The notes under the pieces: model-generated
Database searches by the model: none
Told to the model about the DNA's origin: nothing
The model's input: only the letters and a program-made list of their open reading frames with translations
Made by a program: the position numbers and the translations under genes
NCBI RefSeq assembly: GCF_000177195.2
Contig: NC_015953.1
Coordinates: 4,464,001 to 4,528,000 of the forward strand
Direction: 5' to 3'
From: Streptomyces sp. SirexAA-E
GTDB taxonomy: Bacteria; Actinomycetota; Actinomycetes; Streptomycetales; Streptomycetaceae
Length of the DNA stretch: 64,000 bases
Shown: piece after piece, positions 33,539 through 42,216 of the stretch
How positions within the stretch are numbered: the stretch's first letter is position 1
Layout: the number at the start of each line of letters is the position of its first letter

Positions 33539-35209
33539 TCAGTTGGGGTTGACCCCGTGGCTGCGGAGCCAGGGTGTCGGGTCGATCGCCGCGCCGCCGC
33601 CGGGGCGCACCTCGAAGTGGAGGTGCGGGCCGGTGGAGTTGCCGGAGCTCCCGGAGTACGCGATGACGTCACCCGCCTTGACCGAACCGGCGCGGATCCG
33701 CGTCGTGCTGAGGTGGCAGTACCAGGTCTCGGTGCCGTCCGCGGCGGTGACGATGGCCATGTTCCCGTAGGCGCTGTTCCACTGGGTGCGGACGGTGCCG
33801 TCGGTCGCCGCCATCACGGGGGTGCCGTACGAGACGGGGAAGTCGATGCCCGTGTGGACGGACATCCAGTTCACGCCGGCCTGACCGTACGAGGCGCTGA
33901 GACCGTGCTGCTGGACCGGAAGCACGAACTTGGGACGCGCGGCCTCACGACGGGCCGCCTCCTCGGCGCGCTTCTTCTTCTCGGCGGCCTGACGCTCCTT
34001 CAGGTCCAGGCGCTCCTGGGTACGGCTGGCGCGGTCGGCGAAGTTCTCGCCGGCGGCACTGAGGTTCTCGAGCTGGGTGTCCAACTTGTTGTTGGCCACG
34101 GCCGGCTTGACGGTGTCGGCGGCCGCCATGGACGCGGTGTCGTCCTTCTTCTCGTCCGAGCCGCCCACACCGCCCACGGAGGCCGCGGCGATGCCCGCGA
34201 CGCTCATCACGCAGGCGGAGGGCACGGCGACGGTGAGCAGTGCGGAGCGCTTCGCCGGTGTACGGCGGCGGCCACGACCGCCACCGCGCTGGACGGAACG
34301 CCCCGCCGGGGCCGAGGGGGAGGGGACGCGGGCCGCGGTCATGTCGATGACCTCGGCGATCTCGGTGACCGCGTCGTGGATGCCGTCGGTCCCGGCGGAC
34401 GGCTCGTCCTCGGTCCCGGACGACGGGCGGGCCTGCTCCTCGGCGGGGGCCTCGTCGGCGTAGTCGTGGGTGCTGAACTCGGCCGTCTCGTACGGCTCGT
34501 GGGAATCGGCCCGGTGTTCGTACGGCTGGTACGACGTCTGTTCGGTGGCGTACGCGGCGCTTTCGGGCGTGTCGCCGGTGTTCCAGGCGGTGGCGTCCCA
34601 GGCCCCGGTGTCGGCCGTCGCGTACCCGGAGGTGTCGAAGGCGCCGGTGGGGAAGTCCGGGGCCGCGTAGGTGCCGGTGGCGTAGGCCGTGTCGGCGAAC
34701 GTGGCGGTGGGGAAGGCGCCGGTGTCGCCGCCTGCCCACGGGTCGGCCGGGGCGGCGGCGTGCTGCCAGCCGGTGGTGTCCCACTGGCCCGTCGCGTCGG
34801 GGGCGTCGGCCTGGGTGGGGAGGCCGACTTGGGGCATCCAGACGGCGGTGGTCTCGTAGGTCTGCTGAGCCTGCGGGTGGTTCTGGCCGCCGTAGGTCTC
34901 GTAGACGGAGGCCTGTTGATGGGCCCCGGTGTCCCAGTGGCCGGTGCCGTACCGGTCGTTCGTCACGTACGGACCGGTGTCGTACGCGCCGCCGTGCTGC
35001 GGCTGCCGGTCGGATCCGCCGGTCTCGGCGTAGCCGCCGTACATGGTGTCCGGCGCGCCGTACGGGGTACTGGAACCGCTGCCGTACGTCGTGTCGGGAC
35101 TGTCTTCCTGGTGACCAGGGAGCGTTCCGAAGAGTGGATCGATGTCGAAGCTGCCGGTGGTAACACTGTCGTATCCGGCATACCCGGCGTGGGGGTGCTG
35201 GTCGTTCAC
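33539..35209 (-). CDS. Membrane-anchored M23 (LytM) metallopeptidase
   Basis: A 556-residue peptidoglycan hydrolase or divisome activator. The N-terminal ~310 residues are low-complexity and rich in Tyr, Thr, Gly, Asp and Gln (for example DTGAFPTATFADTAY). A basic patch, a hydrophobic segment near LLTVAVPSACVMSVAGIAA, a coiled coil (QERLDLKERQAAEKKKRAEE) and a C-terminal M23 domain follow, with zinc-site motifs HTGIDF and HLHFEV intact. GTG 35209 is preceded by GAGAGAAG. The long N-terminus before the membrane segment is probably cytoplasmic, so the catalytic domain is outside. It ends at the shared terminator with pcrA. Confidence 0.88.
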   Translation of the reverse strand: MNDQHPHAGYAGYDSVTTGSFDIDPLFGTLPGHQEDSPDTTYGSGSSTPYGAPDTMYGGYAETGGSDRQPQHGGAYDTGPYVTNDRYGTGHWDTGAHQQASVYETYGGQNHPQAQQTYETTAVWMPQVGLPTQADAPDATGQWDTTGWQHAAAPADPWAGGDTGAFPTATFADTAYATGTYAAPDFPTGAFDTSGYATADTGAWDATAWNTGDTPESAAYATEQTSYQPYEHRADSHEPYETAEFSTHDYADEAPAEEQARPSSGTEDEPSAGTDGIHDAVTEIAEVIDMTAARVPSPSAPAGRSVQRGGGRGRRRTPAKRSALLTVAVPSACVMSVAGIAAASVGGVGGSDEKKDDTASMAAADTVKPAVANNKLDTQLENLSAAGENFADRASRTQERLDLKERQAAEKKKRAEEAARREAARPKFVLPVQQHGLSASYGQAGVNWMSVHTGIDFPVSYGTPVMAATDGTVRTQWNSAYGNMAIVTAADGTETWYCHLSTTRIRAGSVKAGDVIAYSGSSGNSTGPHLHFEVRPGGGAAIDPTPWLRSHGVNPN

Positions 35210-35435
35210 CAACTTCTCTCTCGCCTCGGCAGCAGGACCTGTGCTGGGGTCCGGTGGGGGGATCCCAGGGGGGAGCAGTGGCGGCGACTGTACCCGGCGG
35301 TATGCGACGACGACAATCTTCCGCAGGCACCGAGCCCCCAGGAAAGGGGCAATCGCCCGCCTTTCGGTGAACGGAAAGCGGAGGCTTGGTCCTATGTTCG
35401 ATGTTTGTTCTATTCCCGAGGTCCTGGATCGGGTT

Positions 35436-36423
35436 TCAGGCGACGGATGCGGCTCCGGGACGCTCCGCGACGGCGTCCGATTCGAGGTACTGGCGGACCG
35501 CGGCCGCGACCGCCGGGTGCACGGGGAGCGCGAGGTGGCCGATGCCGGTGACACGGACGTTCAGGGCGTCGAGGTCGGGGTGGTCGACGCACGCCGTCTC
35601 GACCGGGAGCATGATCCGGTCCAGCTCGCTCCAGAAACTGATGAACCTGGTCCGGCACCCCGGCGCGGGGCGGCGCAGCTCCTCGATCAGGTCGGAGCCG
35701 CTGCGCATCTGCCGGACGATCGGGTGCGCTCCGGCCAGCGGGGCGAAGGCGGTGCCGCCGTGGGGCGTGCCGAGGGTGACGAGGGTACGGACCCGCCGGT
35801 CGCCGCCCAGCCGCTGCACGTAGTAGCGGGCGATCAGGCCGCCGAGGCTGTGGCCGACGATGTCGATCTCGCTGTGCCCGGTGCGGGCCCGGATCTCCTC
35901 GACGTGTCGGCCGAGCAGCTCGGCCGCCGCCCTGATGTCGCAGGTCAGCGGGGAGTAGTTGAGCGATTCCAGATGGTGCCAGCCGTGCCGGGCCAGCGAG
36001 CGGCGGAGCAGCACGAAGACGGAGCGGTTGTCGATGAAGCCGTGGAGGAGCAGGACCGGCGGACGGTCGGCCGGGTGCCGCGGCGGTCGGCGGCCTCGTG
36101 TTCTTCGTGCGCTTCTTGCCGGTCGTGTTGTTCCCGGCGCGGTCGGTGAGGCTTTTTGTGCTGTCCGCCGGATGGGGGAGGCGGGTGGGATCGGTGCCGT
36201 CGCCCGGTGTGCCGTCCTGTGTGTCGGGCGTGTCGGGCGTGTCGGACCGGGGCGAGGGGGAGAGGGGGCGGCGCTGCGGGATCAGCCCCGAGGGGTAGAC
36301 CAGCAGGTGCCCGGCGAGGATCGCCAGCTCCAGGGCGGCGGCTCTCAGTGGTGTCGACGCGGGCCAGGCGGGGCGCGGACACGACCGGCTCAGCAGCGGG
36401 GGTAGGAAGGACAGGACCTTCAT
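35436..36423 (-). pseudogene. Alpha/beta-hydrolase (lipase-like) gene with a frameshift
   Basis: ATG 36423, behind a strong AGGAGGT, begins a good N-terminus (MKVLSFLPPLL, LELAILAGHLLVYPSGL) in one frame. Near 36075-36085 the homology moves by +1 to HPADRPPVLLLHGF, then the oxyanion region, nucleophile elbow GHSLGG and catalytic His region GIGHLALPVHP, ending at 35436. In the second frame no start codon exists between an upstream TGA near 36280 and 36014, so no complete lipase can be made without a shift. The linker between the parts is low complexity (DTPDTPDTQD). It is either a sequencing error, a recent mutation or phase variation. Confidence 0.75.
36221..36245 (-). repeat. 9-bp tandem repeat in the lipase linker
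   Basis: gtgtcgggc occurs 2.8 times and encodes the DTPDTPDT stretch. Since nine is a multiple of three, changes here would keep frame and do not explain the nearby frameshift. Confidence 0.8.
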
Positions 36424-36787
36424 CGGCCGACCTCCTGCACGGCATGCGGGGTGGCGGCTCCCTGCCCCGTATGCCCTCACGGGGAGTCGCGGCGGCCGTC
36501 CCGCCCGCCCGGGCGGTCCGGCGCACGATCCTGGGTGGACCGGGGCCGCGCCACCGTGCCGTGCGGCTGACGGCGCGGTGGCACGACGACCTCGTGCGGC
36601 TCCCCTGACGTCGGTCCCTGCGCGGCAGGCGTGCCGCGCGATGGGGAGAGCGACGCTTGGCGAACATGTCCCATGTGTGATTTCCCCCTCCCCGCCCACC
36701 GCGAAACGGCCCCGTGCGGGATGCTGTGGATAACGTTCGTTCACATCCCCGGTCCGTCAGGCACGGGAGACGCATGTGGAGGCAGTG
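36424..36787. other. Divergent intergenic region, lipase-like gene/icmB
   Basis: The 364-bp gap contains both 5' ends. TGTGGATAA (36725-36733) matches the Escherichia coli-type DnaA box TTATCCACA in reverse, singly. No -35/-10 pair is clear and no open frame here looks coding. Confidence 0.35.
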
Positions 36788-37201
36788 ATGGGTGTGACCG
36801 GTCCGATCCGTGTGGTGGTGGCCAAGCCGGGCCTCGACGGCCATGACCGCGGGGCCAAGGTGATCGCGCGGGCGCTGCGGGACGCGGGTATGGAGGTCAT
36901 CTACACGGGCCTTCACCAGACCCCCGAACAGATCGTGGACACCGCGATCCAGGAGGACGCCGACGCGATCGGCCTCTCGATCCTCTCGGGCGCGCACAAC
37001 ACGCTGTTCGCCAAGGTCATCGCGCTGCTGAAGGAGCGCGACGCGGAGGACATCAAGGTCTTCGGCGGAGGCATCATTCCCGAGGCGGACATCCCTCCGC
37101 TGAAGGAGCAGGGCGTCGCGGAGATCTTCACGCCCGGCGCGACGACGGCCTCGATCGTGGACTGGGTGAACGCCCACGTCCGTCAGCCGGCGGAGGCCTG
37201 A
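36788..37201 (+). CDS. icmB: Isobutyryl-CoA mutase small (B12-binding) subunit
   Basis: A 137-residue cobalamin-binding domain protein, the small subunit of coenzyme-B12 isobutyryl-CoA mutase, which interconverts isobutyryl-CoA and n-butyryl-CoA. The B12 motif DxHxxG is present in GLDGHDRGAKVIA, followed by GLSILSGAH and the GGGIIP motif that holds the nucleotide tail. The length and near-identity to streptomycete IcmB as I recall it favour this over a methylmalonyl-CoA mutase subunit. ATG 36788 follows GGAGG; GTG 36776 is in frame but lies over that site. No large subunit (icmA) is nearby, which is usual for this gene. Confidence 0.9.
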   Translation: MGVTGPIRVVVAKPGLDGHDRGAKVIARALRDAGMEVIYTGLHQTPEQIVDTAIQEDADAIGLSILSGAHNTLFAKVIALLKERDAEDIKVFGGGIIPEADIPPLKEQGVAEIFTPGATTASIVDWVNAHVRQPAEA

Positions 37202-37282
37202 GACCGGCGGGAGGTCGGGGCGGGGCTGCCCGAGCCGAGTGGGGTCTCCGTACCGGGGGTCTCCATGCCGGGGGTGGCTGCT

Positions 37283-37404
37283 CGAGCCGGTGTCCGAGTG
37301 AGCCTTGGCTGTCTGCTGAGCCGGTGCCTGTCTGAGCGGGTGCCTGTTTGAGCCGGTGCCTGGCCGAGCTGTGGTTCCCCGAGCCGTGGGTGCCCGCTGA
37401 GCCG
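37283..37404. repeat. Degenerate ~17-bp tandem repeats
   Basis: Five to seven imperfect copies of a unit like ctgagccggtgcctgt fill the gap after icmB (37202-37500). The arrangement suggests replication slippage. No gene is seen in this gap. Confidence 0.75.
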
Positions 37405-37500
37405 GATCGGACCGGTTGTTCGGGCCCGCCCGCCGGTCCCGTCGGCCCCGGCTCGTCGGCCGTCGGCGTTGCCGGTACGTGACCGGCGGACGCCCGCCGG

Positions 37501-39408
37501 TCATGTCGCCGTGCCCGGAGCGCCGGGAGCAGCCGCCCCCTGATCCCGGTCCGAGGTGGCGGACGATGCTGCCGCCCGCCCTTCCGGCGATGCCTCCGTG
37601 CCGTGCTCCGGAGCTGCGTCGTCCGTGGTGCCGTCCGGTGTCAGCTCCGCGGCCATGGCCGCGCGCAGGCGCAGGGTGGAGACCAGGCGCCGGAACGCCT
37701 CCGACCAGTAGCCGCCCGCGCCCGGTGAGGCGCCTTCCGGTTCGTCCTGGATGGCGGTCAGGACTTCGAGCCGGTTCGCCTCGGCCGGGTCGAGGCACCG
37801 CTCGGCCAGCCCCATGACACCGCTGAAGCTCCACGGGTAGCTCCCCGCGTCACGGGCGATGTCCAACGCGTCGACCACCGCGCGGCCGAGCGGGCCGGCC
37901 CAGGGAAGGGCACAGACGCCGAGCAGCTGGAAGGCCTCGGACAAGCCGTGCGCCGCGATGAAACCGGCCACCCAGTCCGCCCGTTCGGCGGTGGGCAGGG
38001 TCGCCAGGAGTTGTGAGCGCTCGGCCAGGGAGGCCGTACCGGGGCCGTTGGCGGGGGGTATGGAGGGGGCGCCCAGCAGGGCCCTGGCCCAGGCGGGGTC
38101 CCGTTGCCGCACCGCTGCCCGGCACCAGGCTGCGTGCAGCTCCGCTTCCCAGCCGTCGGCCACCGGCAGTGCGACGATCTCCTGTGCGCTGCGTCCGCCG
38201 AACCGCTCCGGCCAGACGGAGAGCGGCGCCGCCTCCACCAACTGACCGAGCCACCAGGAGCGTTCACCGCGCCCGGACGGCGGCACCGGCGTCACGCCGT
38301 CACGCTGCATGTCCGCGTCGCATTCGTGCGGGGCCTCCACGGCGATGGTCAAGGCGTCGCCCGTACGGTCGGGGTTCACGCACGTCGTGGCGCGGGACGC
38401 CATCCGCCGGGCCAGTGCCGAGCCCGGCAGCGCGGACAGCAGTTCGGCGGCGGTGGAACGGACGTTGCGGCTCCGGTCGGACAACGCCTCCTCCAGGAAC
38501 GGCTCGTCCGCCGCGCCGAGCCCCGCACGGAGGGAATCGAGGAACATCAGCCGGTCCTCGGCCCGTTCGGCTGACCAGGTCCCGGCCAGCAGTTCCCGGG
38601 CGGCCGCCGGGTCCTGCGCCCGTACGGCACCGAGCAGCGCGACCCGCTCCGCGAAGAGTCCCTCCTCCCAGAGCCGTCGTATCTCGCCGGGGCTCCCGGT
38701 GGCGGTGCGGTGGGCACCCGTCGAGGCACGCAGGGCGAACCGCCAGTCGGGGTTCAGCGCCGCGAGCCAGAGCCCGCGCGGCCCCGCGAAGGACAGCACA
38801 TGGGGGCGCAGGTCCGTGCGCGCCCGGGCCGCGTCCAGCAGCGCGGGCAACTGCTCGGCCGGGGCGCGGTAGCCGCGCTCACCGGCCAGGGCCAGCCACT
38901 GGGGGATGAGCTCCGTGAGGTCGGGCGCCGACCCCCGGCGGCCTCCGGCGGGCGGCGCGGACCGGTCGGCCAGCAGCTGCGCGAGCCGCCGCCGCGCGGC
39001 GGGTGGCAGCGGCGGCCGGGGATCGGTGGGCGCGGGTACGGGCGGGGCGGCGCCCACGGCGGGCACAAGCGCTGCCCGTCGCCGCACCGTGTGCAGCGCG
39101 GCCGCGTCCAGAAGCGCCGCCGGACCGGCCGACGCACCCGGAGCCGATGCCGGGTGGCCCGAAGTCCCCGGGGCCGACGGGCCGGACCGCAACGGCCGCC
39201 GGTCCGTGCCCAGCAGTGCCGCGGTGACGAGCTCCTCCCAGGGGACACCTCCCGTCGGCAGACCGCGCTCGGCGGCGGGCGGTGCGAAGACGGCGGCACG
39301 GCTCTCGACGCCGACGCCGACGCCGCAGACGCCGGCGTCGGTGTCGGCGTCGGTGTCGTTGGTGTCGGGCGTCGATGCGGAGGGGGCGGTTCGAGCTGGA
39401 TCGGGCAT
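37501..39408 (-). CDS. DUF5691-like HEAT-repeat protein
   Basis: A 635-residue soluble protein of unknown function. The N-terminal ~35 residues are a variable Asp/Thr/Gly/Val repeat; then the conserved opening WEELVTAALLGTDRRPL. The middle region contains HEAT-like helical pairs (LEEALSDRSRNVRSTAAELL). ATG 39408 has GGAGGACG upstream; the frame stays open to 39744 without homology. The start lies 49 bp after the stop of the SWIM zinc-finger gene, so the two form an operon. Homologues are, as I recall, found beside SWIM and MoxR genes in other actinobacteria. It may be a scaffold for substrate or partner binding in the MoxR-VWA system; this is inference. Confidence 0.75.
   Translation of the reverse strand: MPDPARTAPSASTPDTNDTDADTDAGVCGVGVGVESRAAVFAPPAAERGLPTGGVPWEELVTAALLGTDRRPLRSGPSAPGTSGHPASAPGASAGPAALLDAAALHTVRRRAALVPAVGAAPPVPAPTDPRPPLPPAARRRLAQLLADRSAPPAGGRRGSAPDLTELIPQWLALAGERGYRAPAEQLPALLDAARARTDLRPHVLSFAGPRGLWLAALNPDWRFALRASTGAHRTATGSPGEIRRLWEEGLFAERVALLGAVRAQDPAAARELLAGTWSAERAEDRLMFLDSLRAGLGAADEPFLEEALSDRSRNVRSTAAELLSALPGSALARRMASRATTCVNPDRTGDALTIAVEAPHECDADMQRDGVTPVPPSGRGERSWWLGQLVEAAPLSVWPERFGGRSAQEIVALPVADGWEAELHAAWCRAAVRQRDPAWARALLGAPSIPPANGPGTASLAERSQLLATLPTAERADWVAGFIAAHGLSEAFQLLGVCALPWAGPLGRAVVDALDIARDAGSYPWSFSGVMGLAERCLDPAEANRLEVLTAIQDEPEGASPGAGGYWSEAFRRLVSTLRLRAAMAAELTPDGTTDDAAPEHGTEASPEGRAAASSATSDRDQGAAAPGAPGTAT
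39313..39365 (-). repeat. GTCGGC/GACGCC micro-repeats
   Basis: Hexamer repeats of gacgcc and gtcggc/gtcggt encode alternating Asp/Thr/Ala and Gly/Val residues at the N-terminus of the DUF5691-like protein. The two repeat runs are partly complementary and could form a hairpin. Confidence 0.7.
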
Positions 39409-39457
39409 GCGGTTTCGTCCTCCGGTGTCGGGCGGTCGCGGCCAGGGTGAGGCCGCG

Positions 39458-40951
39458 TCAGGTGAGGGCGACGATCCCGGCGGTGTCCGGGGGCCATGCC
39501 TCCGCGTCCCACGCCTTTGTGTGGCGGTCGCCCTCGGCCGCCGCGTGCGGGCTCCAGGCGGCCAGCGGGTCGAACCCCTGATGGCCGCACTCGCCGAACA
39601 CCGAGACGGGGCGGCCCCCGGCGAACGCGACCAGCTTCCACAGACCGGCGCGGGACAACGCCGTAGCCGTGAGCGGCAGGGCCGAGCCGTCCGACGCCCC
39701 CACCAGCTGCCAACCGCCCTCCGACGGCACAGGTATGACCTCATGCAGGGTCACCGGCCACGCGTCCAGCCAGGGATCGTCGTGCAGGGCGCGCCCGTAC
39801 GCACCGGTGGCGTCGGCCGGCGTGCCACCCGACGGGGGGAGGGCCTCCTCGGTGGGCGTCCCGAACCGCTCGCCCAGGTCGCCCCGAAGTCGGCCGCCGC
39901 CTGGAAAGGGCGTGATCTCCGCGTCGATCGTCGTGCCCACCGTGAGGGAGAGGGCGGGGGCGCGTCCGGCGGCGCCGAAGGACAGGAGCAGCGTCGTACG
40001 CCCGGACTCCTGGCCGTACAGCCAGACGCGGCGGGTCACCAACGTGCCGTCCGGTCCGTCCTGCTGGGCGAGCACCAGCCACCGGTCGCGGACGGGCGGC
40101 CCCTCGGCGGGAACCGTGAGCCCGACCCTCGTCCGGACGGTCGCGGCCAACGGGGCGGGCAACCGCTCGCGCCGCAGCCACGCCGAATCCAGCAGGTGCA
40201 GCAGCGCGCACGCTTCGAGCAGGCGCACCGGCCAGCCCGTCCCCGACGCCGCGACCGCCTCCAACTCCCGTACCCGGGCGGCGAGGCCCGGCGCCTGCGC
40301 GTCGACCATGCGCGCTGCCGTCTCCTCCCACAGGCCGTAGTCCGGGCGGTCGGCCTCGGCGAGCCCGCCCCGCAACAGGTCGGTGAGGCGCTGCTCCAAC
40401 TCCTGGGCGCCTCCCGTGATGCGCTCGGCCCGGCGGGCCGCACGCCGTGCGGCCGCCTCCCGGTCGGCGGGGCCGGACGCGCCGGTGGCCGCGCCGACCG
40501 TCGGGCTCCCGGCGTCGCCCGTCCCACCGGACTCCCCGGCCCCGGGCGGGCGGCGGCCCTCCAGCCATGCCCGGGCCCACTCCGGCGCGGCCCCGCCCGC
40601 CCGAAGCGCGGGATCGTCGGAGGCACACATCAGCAGTAGCCCCAGCGCGTGCTCGCACGGCCCCTTCCGGCCGGGGCAGTCGCACCCGTACGCGGGTCCG
40701 TCGGTGTCGACCACCGTGCGGTACACGCGGTCGCCGCCGCCCGGGCACAGCCCCCACAGCGCATTCGGCTCCGAACGCCCCGCGTCCGCCCACAGACGCC
40801 CCGAACCGAGCGCGCGCCCGGCCGAGCGTGACACCTCGTCAGGAGCAAGTGCCAGGACCTGCTCCACCGTCCTGCGCGCCACCGGCCCGGTGGCGCGCGC
40901 GGGTTCTCCCCCGTGAGATAGCAGCATGGTGACGACGGTAGGACGCACCAC
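39458..40951 (-). CDS. SWIM zinc-finger protein
   Basis: A 497-residue protein with an N-terminal SWIM finger: Cys90, Cys92, Cys99 and His101 (GCDCPGRKGPCEHALG), a small zinc module that binds DNA or protein. A Pro/Gly/Ala linker and a long region of mixed structure follow, without a named domain. GTG 40951 has GGAGGGG at 7 nt; GTG 40948 or ATG 40927 are alternatives, and the frame is open to 41026. It is first in a two-gene operon with the DUF5691-like gene and diverges from the MoxR gene with a gap of about 105 bp, so both sides probably share regulatory DNA. Confidence 0.85.
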   Translation of the reverse strand: MVRPTVVTMLLSHGGEPARATGPVARRTVEQVLALAPDEVSRSAGRALGSGRLWADAGRSEPNALWGLCPGGGDRVYRTVVDTDGPAYGCDCPGRKGPCEHALGLLLMCASDDPALRAGGAAPEWARAWLEGRRPPGAGESGGTGDAGSPTVGAATGASGPADREAAARRAARRAERITGGAQELEQRLTDLLRGGLAEADRPDYGLWEETAARMVDAQAPGLAARVRELEAVAASGTGWPVRLLEACALLHLLDSAWLRRERLPAPLAATVRTRVGLTVPAEGPPVRDRWLVLAQQDGPDGTLVTRRVWLYGQESGRTTLLLSFGAAGRAPALSLTVGTTIDAEITPFPGGGRLRGDLGERFGTPTEEALPPSGGTPADATGAYGRALHDDPWLDAWPVTLHEVIPVPSEGGWQLVGASDGSALPLTATALSRAGLWKLVAFAGGRPVSVFGECGHQGFDPLAAWSPHAAAEGDRHTKAWDAEAWPPDTAGIVALT

Positions 40952-41055
40952 TGACAAGCCCCTCCGACCTGCGCGTTCGCTGCTCGGCCGCCGATTGTCA
41001 GTGCCATGGTGCACGGTGGTGGACACATCGGGTCGAACGATCTGGAGGGGGATCC

Positions 41056-42216
41056 ATGACCGTGTCCGAGTCCGTACGCACCGCCTCGACCACCACCGCC
41101 TCGACCATTTCCGCGGGGGCCGGGGACCCCGCGGAGGGCAGCGCGCTGAGGCCGCACGCCGAGCACGCCTTCGCGGACGAACTCACAGCCCTCGCCGCCG
41201 CGGACGACCGTCCCCGGCCGGCCCGTTGGCGGCTCTCGCCGTGGGGCGTCGCCACCTATCTCCTCGGCGGCGTGCTCCCGGACGGCACCGTGATCACCCC
41301 GAAGTACGTGGGGCCCCGCCGCCTCGTCGAAGTCGCCGTCAGTACCCTCGCCACCGACCGGGCGCTGCTGCTTCTCGGCGTGCCGGGCACCGCCAAGACC
41401 TGGGTGTCCGAGCACCTGGCGGCGGCGGTCAGCGGGGACTCCACCCTGCTCGTGCAGGGCACGGCAGGCACCCCCGAGGAAGCCGTGCGCTACGGCTGGG
41501 ACTACGCGCGGCTGCTCGCCCACGGGCCCAGCCGCGACGCCCTGGTGCCGAGCCCCGTCATGCGGGCGATGGCCGACGGCATGACTGCCCGGGTCGAGGA
41601 GCTCACCCGCATACCTGCCGATGTGCAGGACGCGCTCATCACGATCCTGTCGGAGAAGACGCTGCCCGTCCCGGAGCTCGGCCAGGAGGTCCAAGCAGTC
41701 CGCGGGTTCAACCTGATCGCCACCGCCAACGACCGCGACCGCGGGGTCAACGAGCTTTCCAGCGCGCTGCGCCGACGTTTCAACACGGTGGTGCTGCCGC
41801 TGCCCGCCACACCCGAGGCCGAGGTCGACATCGTGTCCCGGCGCGTGGAGCAGATCGGCCGCTCGCTGGACCTGCCCCCGACGCCCGACGGGATGGCGGA
41901 GATCCGACGCGTCGTCACGGTCTTCCGGGAACTGCGCGAGGGCGTCACCACGGACGGCCGCACGAAGCTCAAGTCACCGTCCGGGACGCTGTCCACGGCC
42001 GAGGCGATCTCCGTCGTCACCGGCGGGCTCGCCCTCGCCTCCCACTTCGGCGACGGCGTCCTGCGGCCCGGAGACGTGGCGGCCGGCGTCCTGGGCGCGG
42101 TCGTCCGGGACCCGGCCGCGGACCGGGTGGTGTGGCAGGAGTATCTGGAGGCCGTGGTCCGTGAGCGCGACGGCTGGAAGGACTTCTACCGCGCCTGCCG
42201 CGAGGTCTCCGCATGA
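41056..42216 (+). CDS. MoxR-family AAA+ ATPase
   Basis: A 386-residue AAA+ ATPase. MoxR proteins act as chaperones that load or activate partner complexes, typically with a VWA protein. Walker A is GVPGTAKT (108-115), sensor 1 is LIATANDRD (Asn225) and SALRRRF (236-242) has the arginine finger. The Walker B position reads RVEELTRIPADVQ, with Glu181-Glu182 where Asp-Glu is usual, a conservative but notable change. ATG follows CTGGAGGGGG. The stop overlaps the next gene's ATG by 4 nt (ATGA), starting a three-gene coupled operon with the DUF5682-like and VWA genes. Confidence 0.92.
   Translation: MTVSESVRTASTTTASTISAGAGDPAEGSALRPHAEHAFADELTALAAADDRPRPARWRLSPWGVATYLLGGVLPDGTVITPKYVGPRRLVEVAVSTLATDRALLLLGVPGTAKTWVSEHLAAAVSGDSTLLVQGTAGTPEEAVRYGWDYARLLAHGPSRDALVPSPVMRAMADGMTARVEELTRIPADVQDALITILSEKTLPVPELGQEVQAVRGFNLIATANDRDRGVNELSSALRRRFNTVVLPLPATPEAEVDIVSRRVEQIGRSLDLPPTPDGMAEIRRVVTVFRELREGVTTDGRTKLKSPSGTLSTAEAISVVTGGLALASHFGDGVLRPGDVAAGVLGAVVRDPAADRVVWQEYLEAVVRERDGWKDFYRACREVSA

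Noticed and set aside
30802..33672. 956-codon open frame on the minus strand opposite pcrA
   Set aside because: It is fully antisense to the clearly conserved helicase, is rich in Arg/His/Leu/Val as expected of a high-GC shadow, and shows no motif or ribosome site.
36725..36733. Single DnaA-box-like TGTGGATAA before icmB
   Set aside because: One 9-mer match is expected by chance at this window length; no partner box is nearby.
37481..37502. Hairpin gaccggcgg/ccgccggtc as a terminator of the DUF5691-like gene
   Set aside because: It overlaps the stop codon region and is short; pairing of this strength is common by chance in this DNA.
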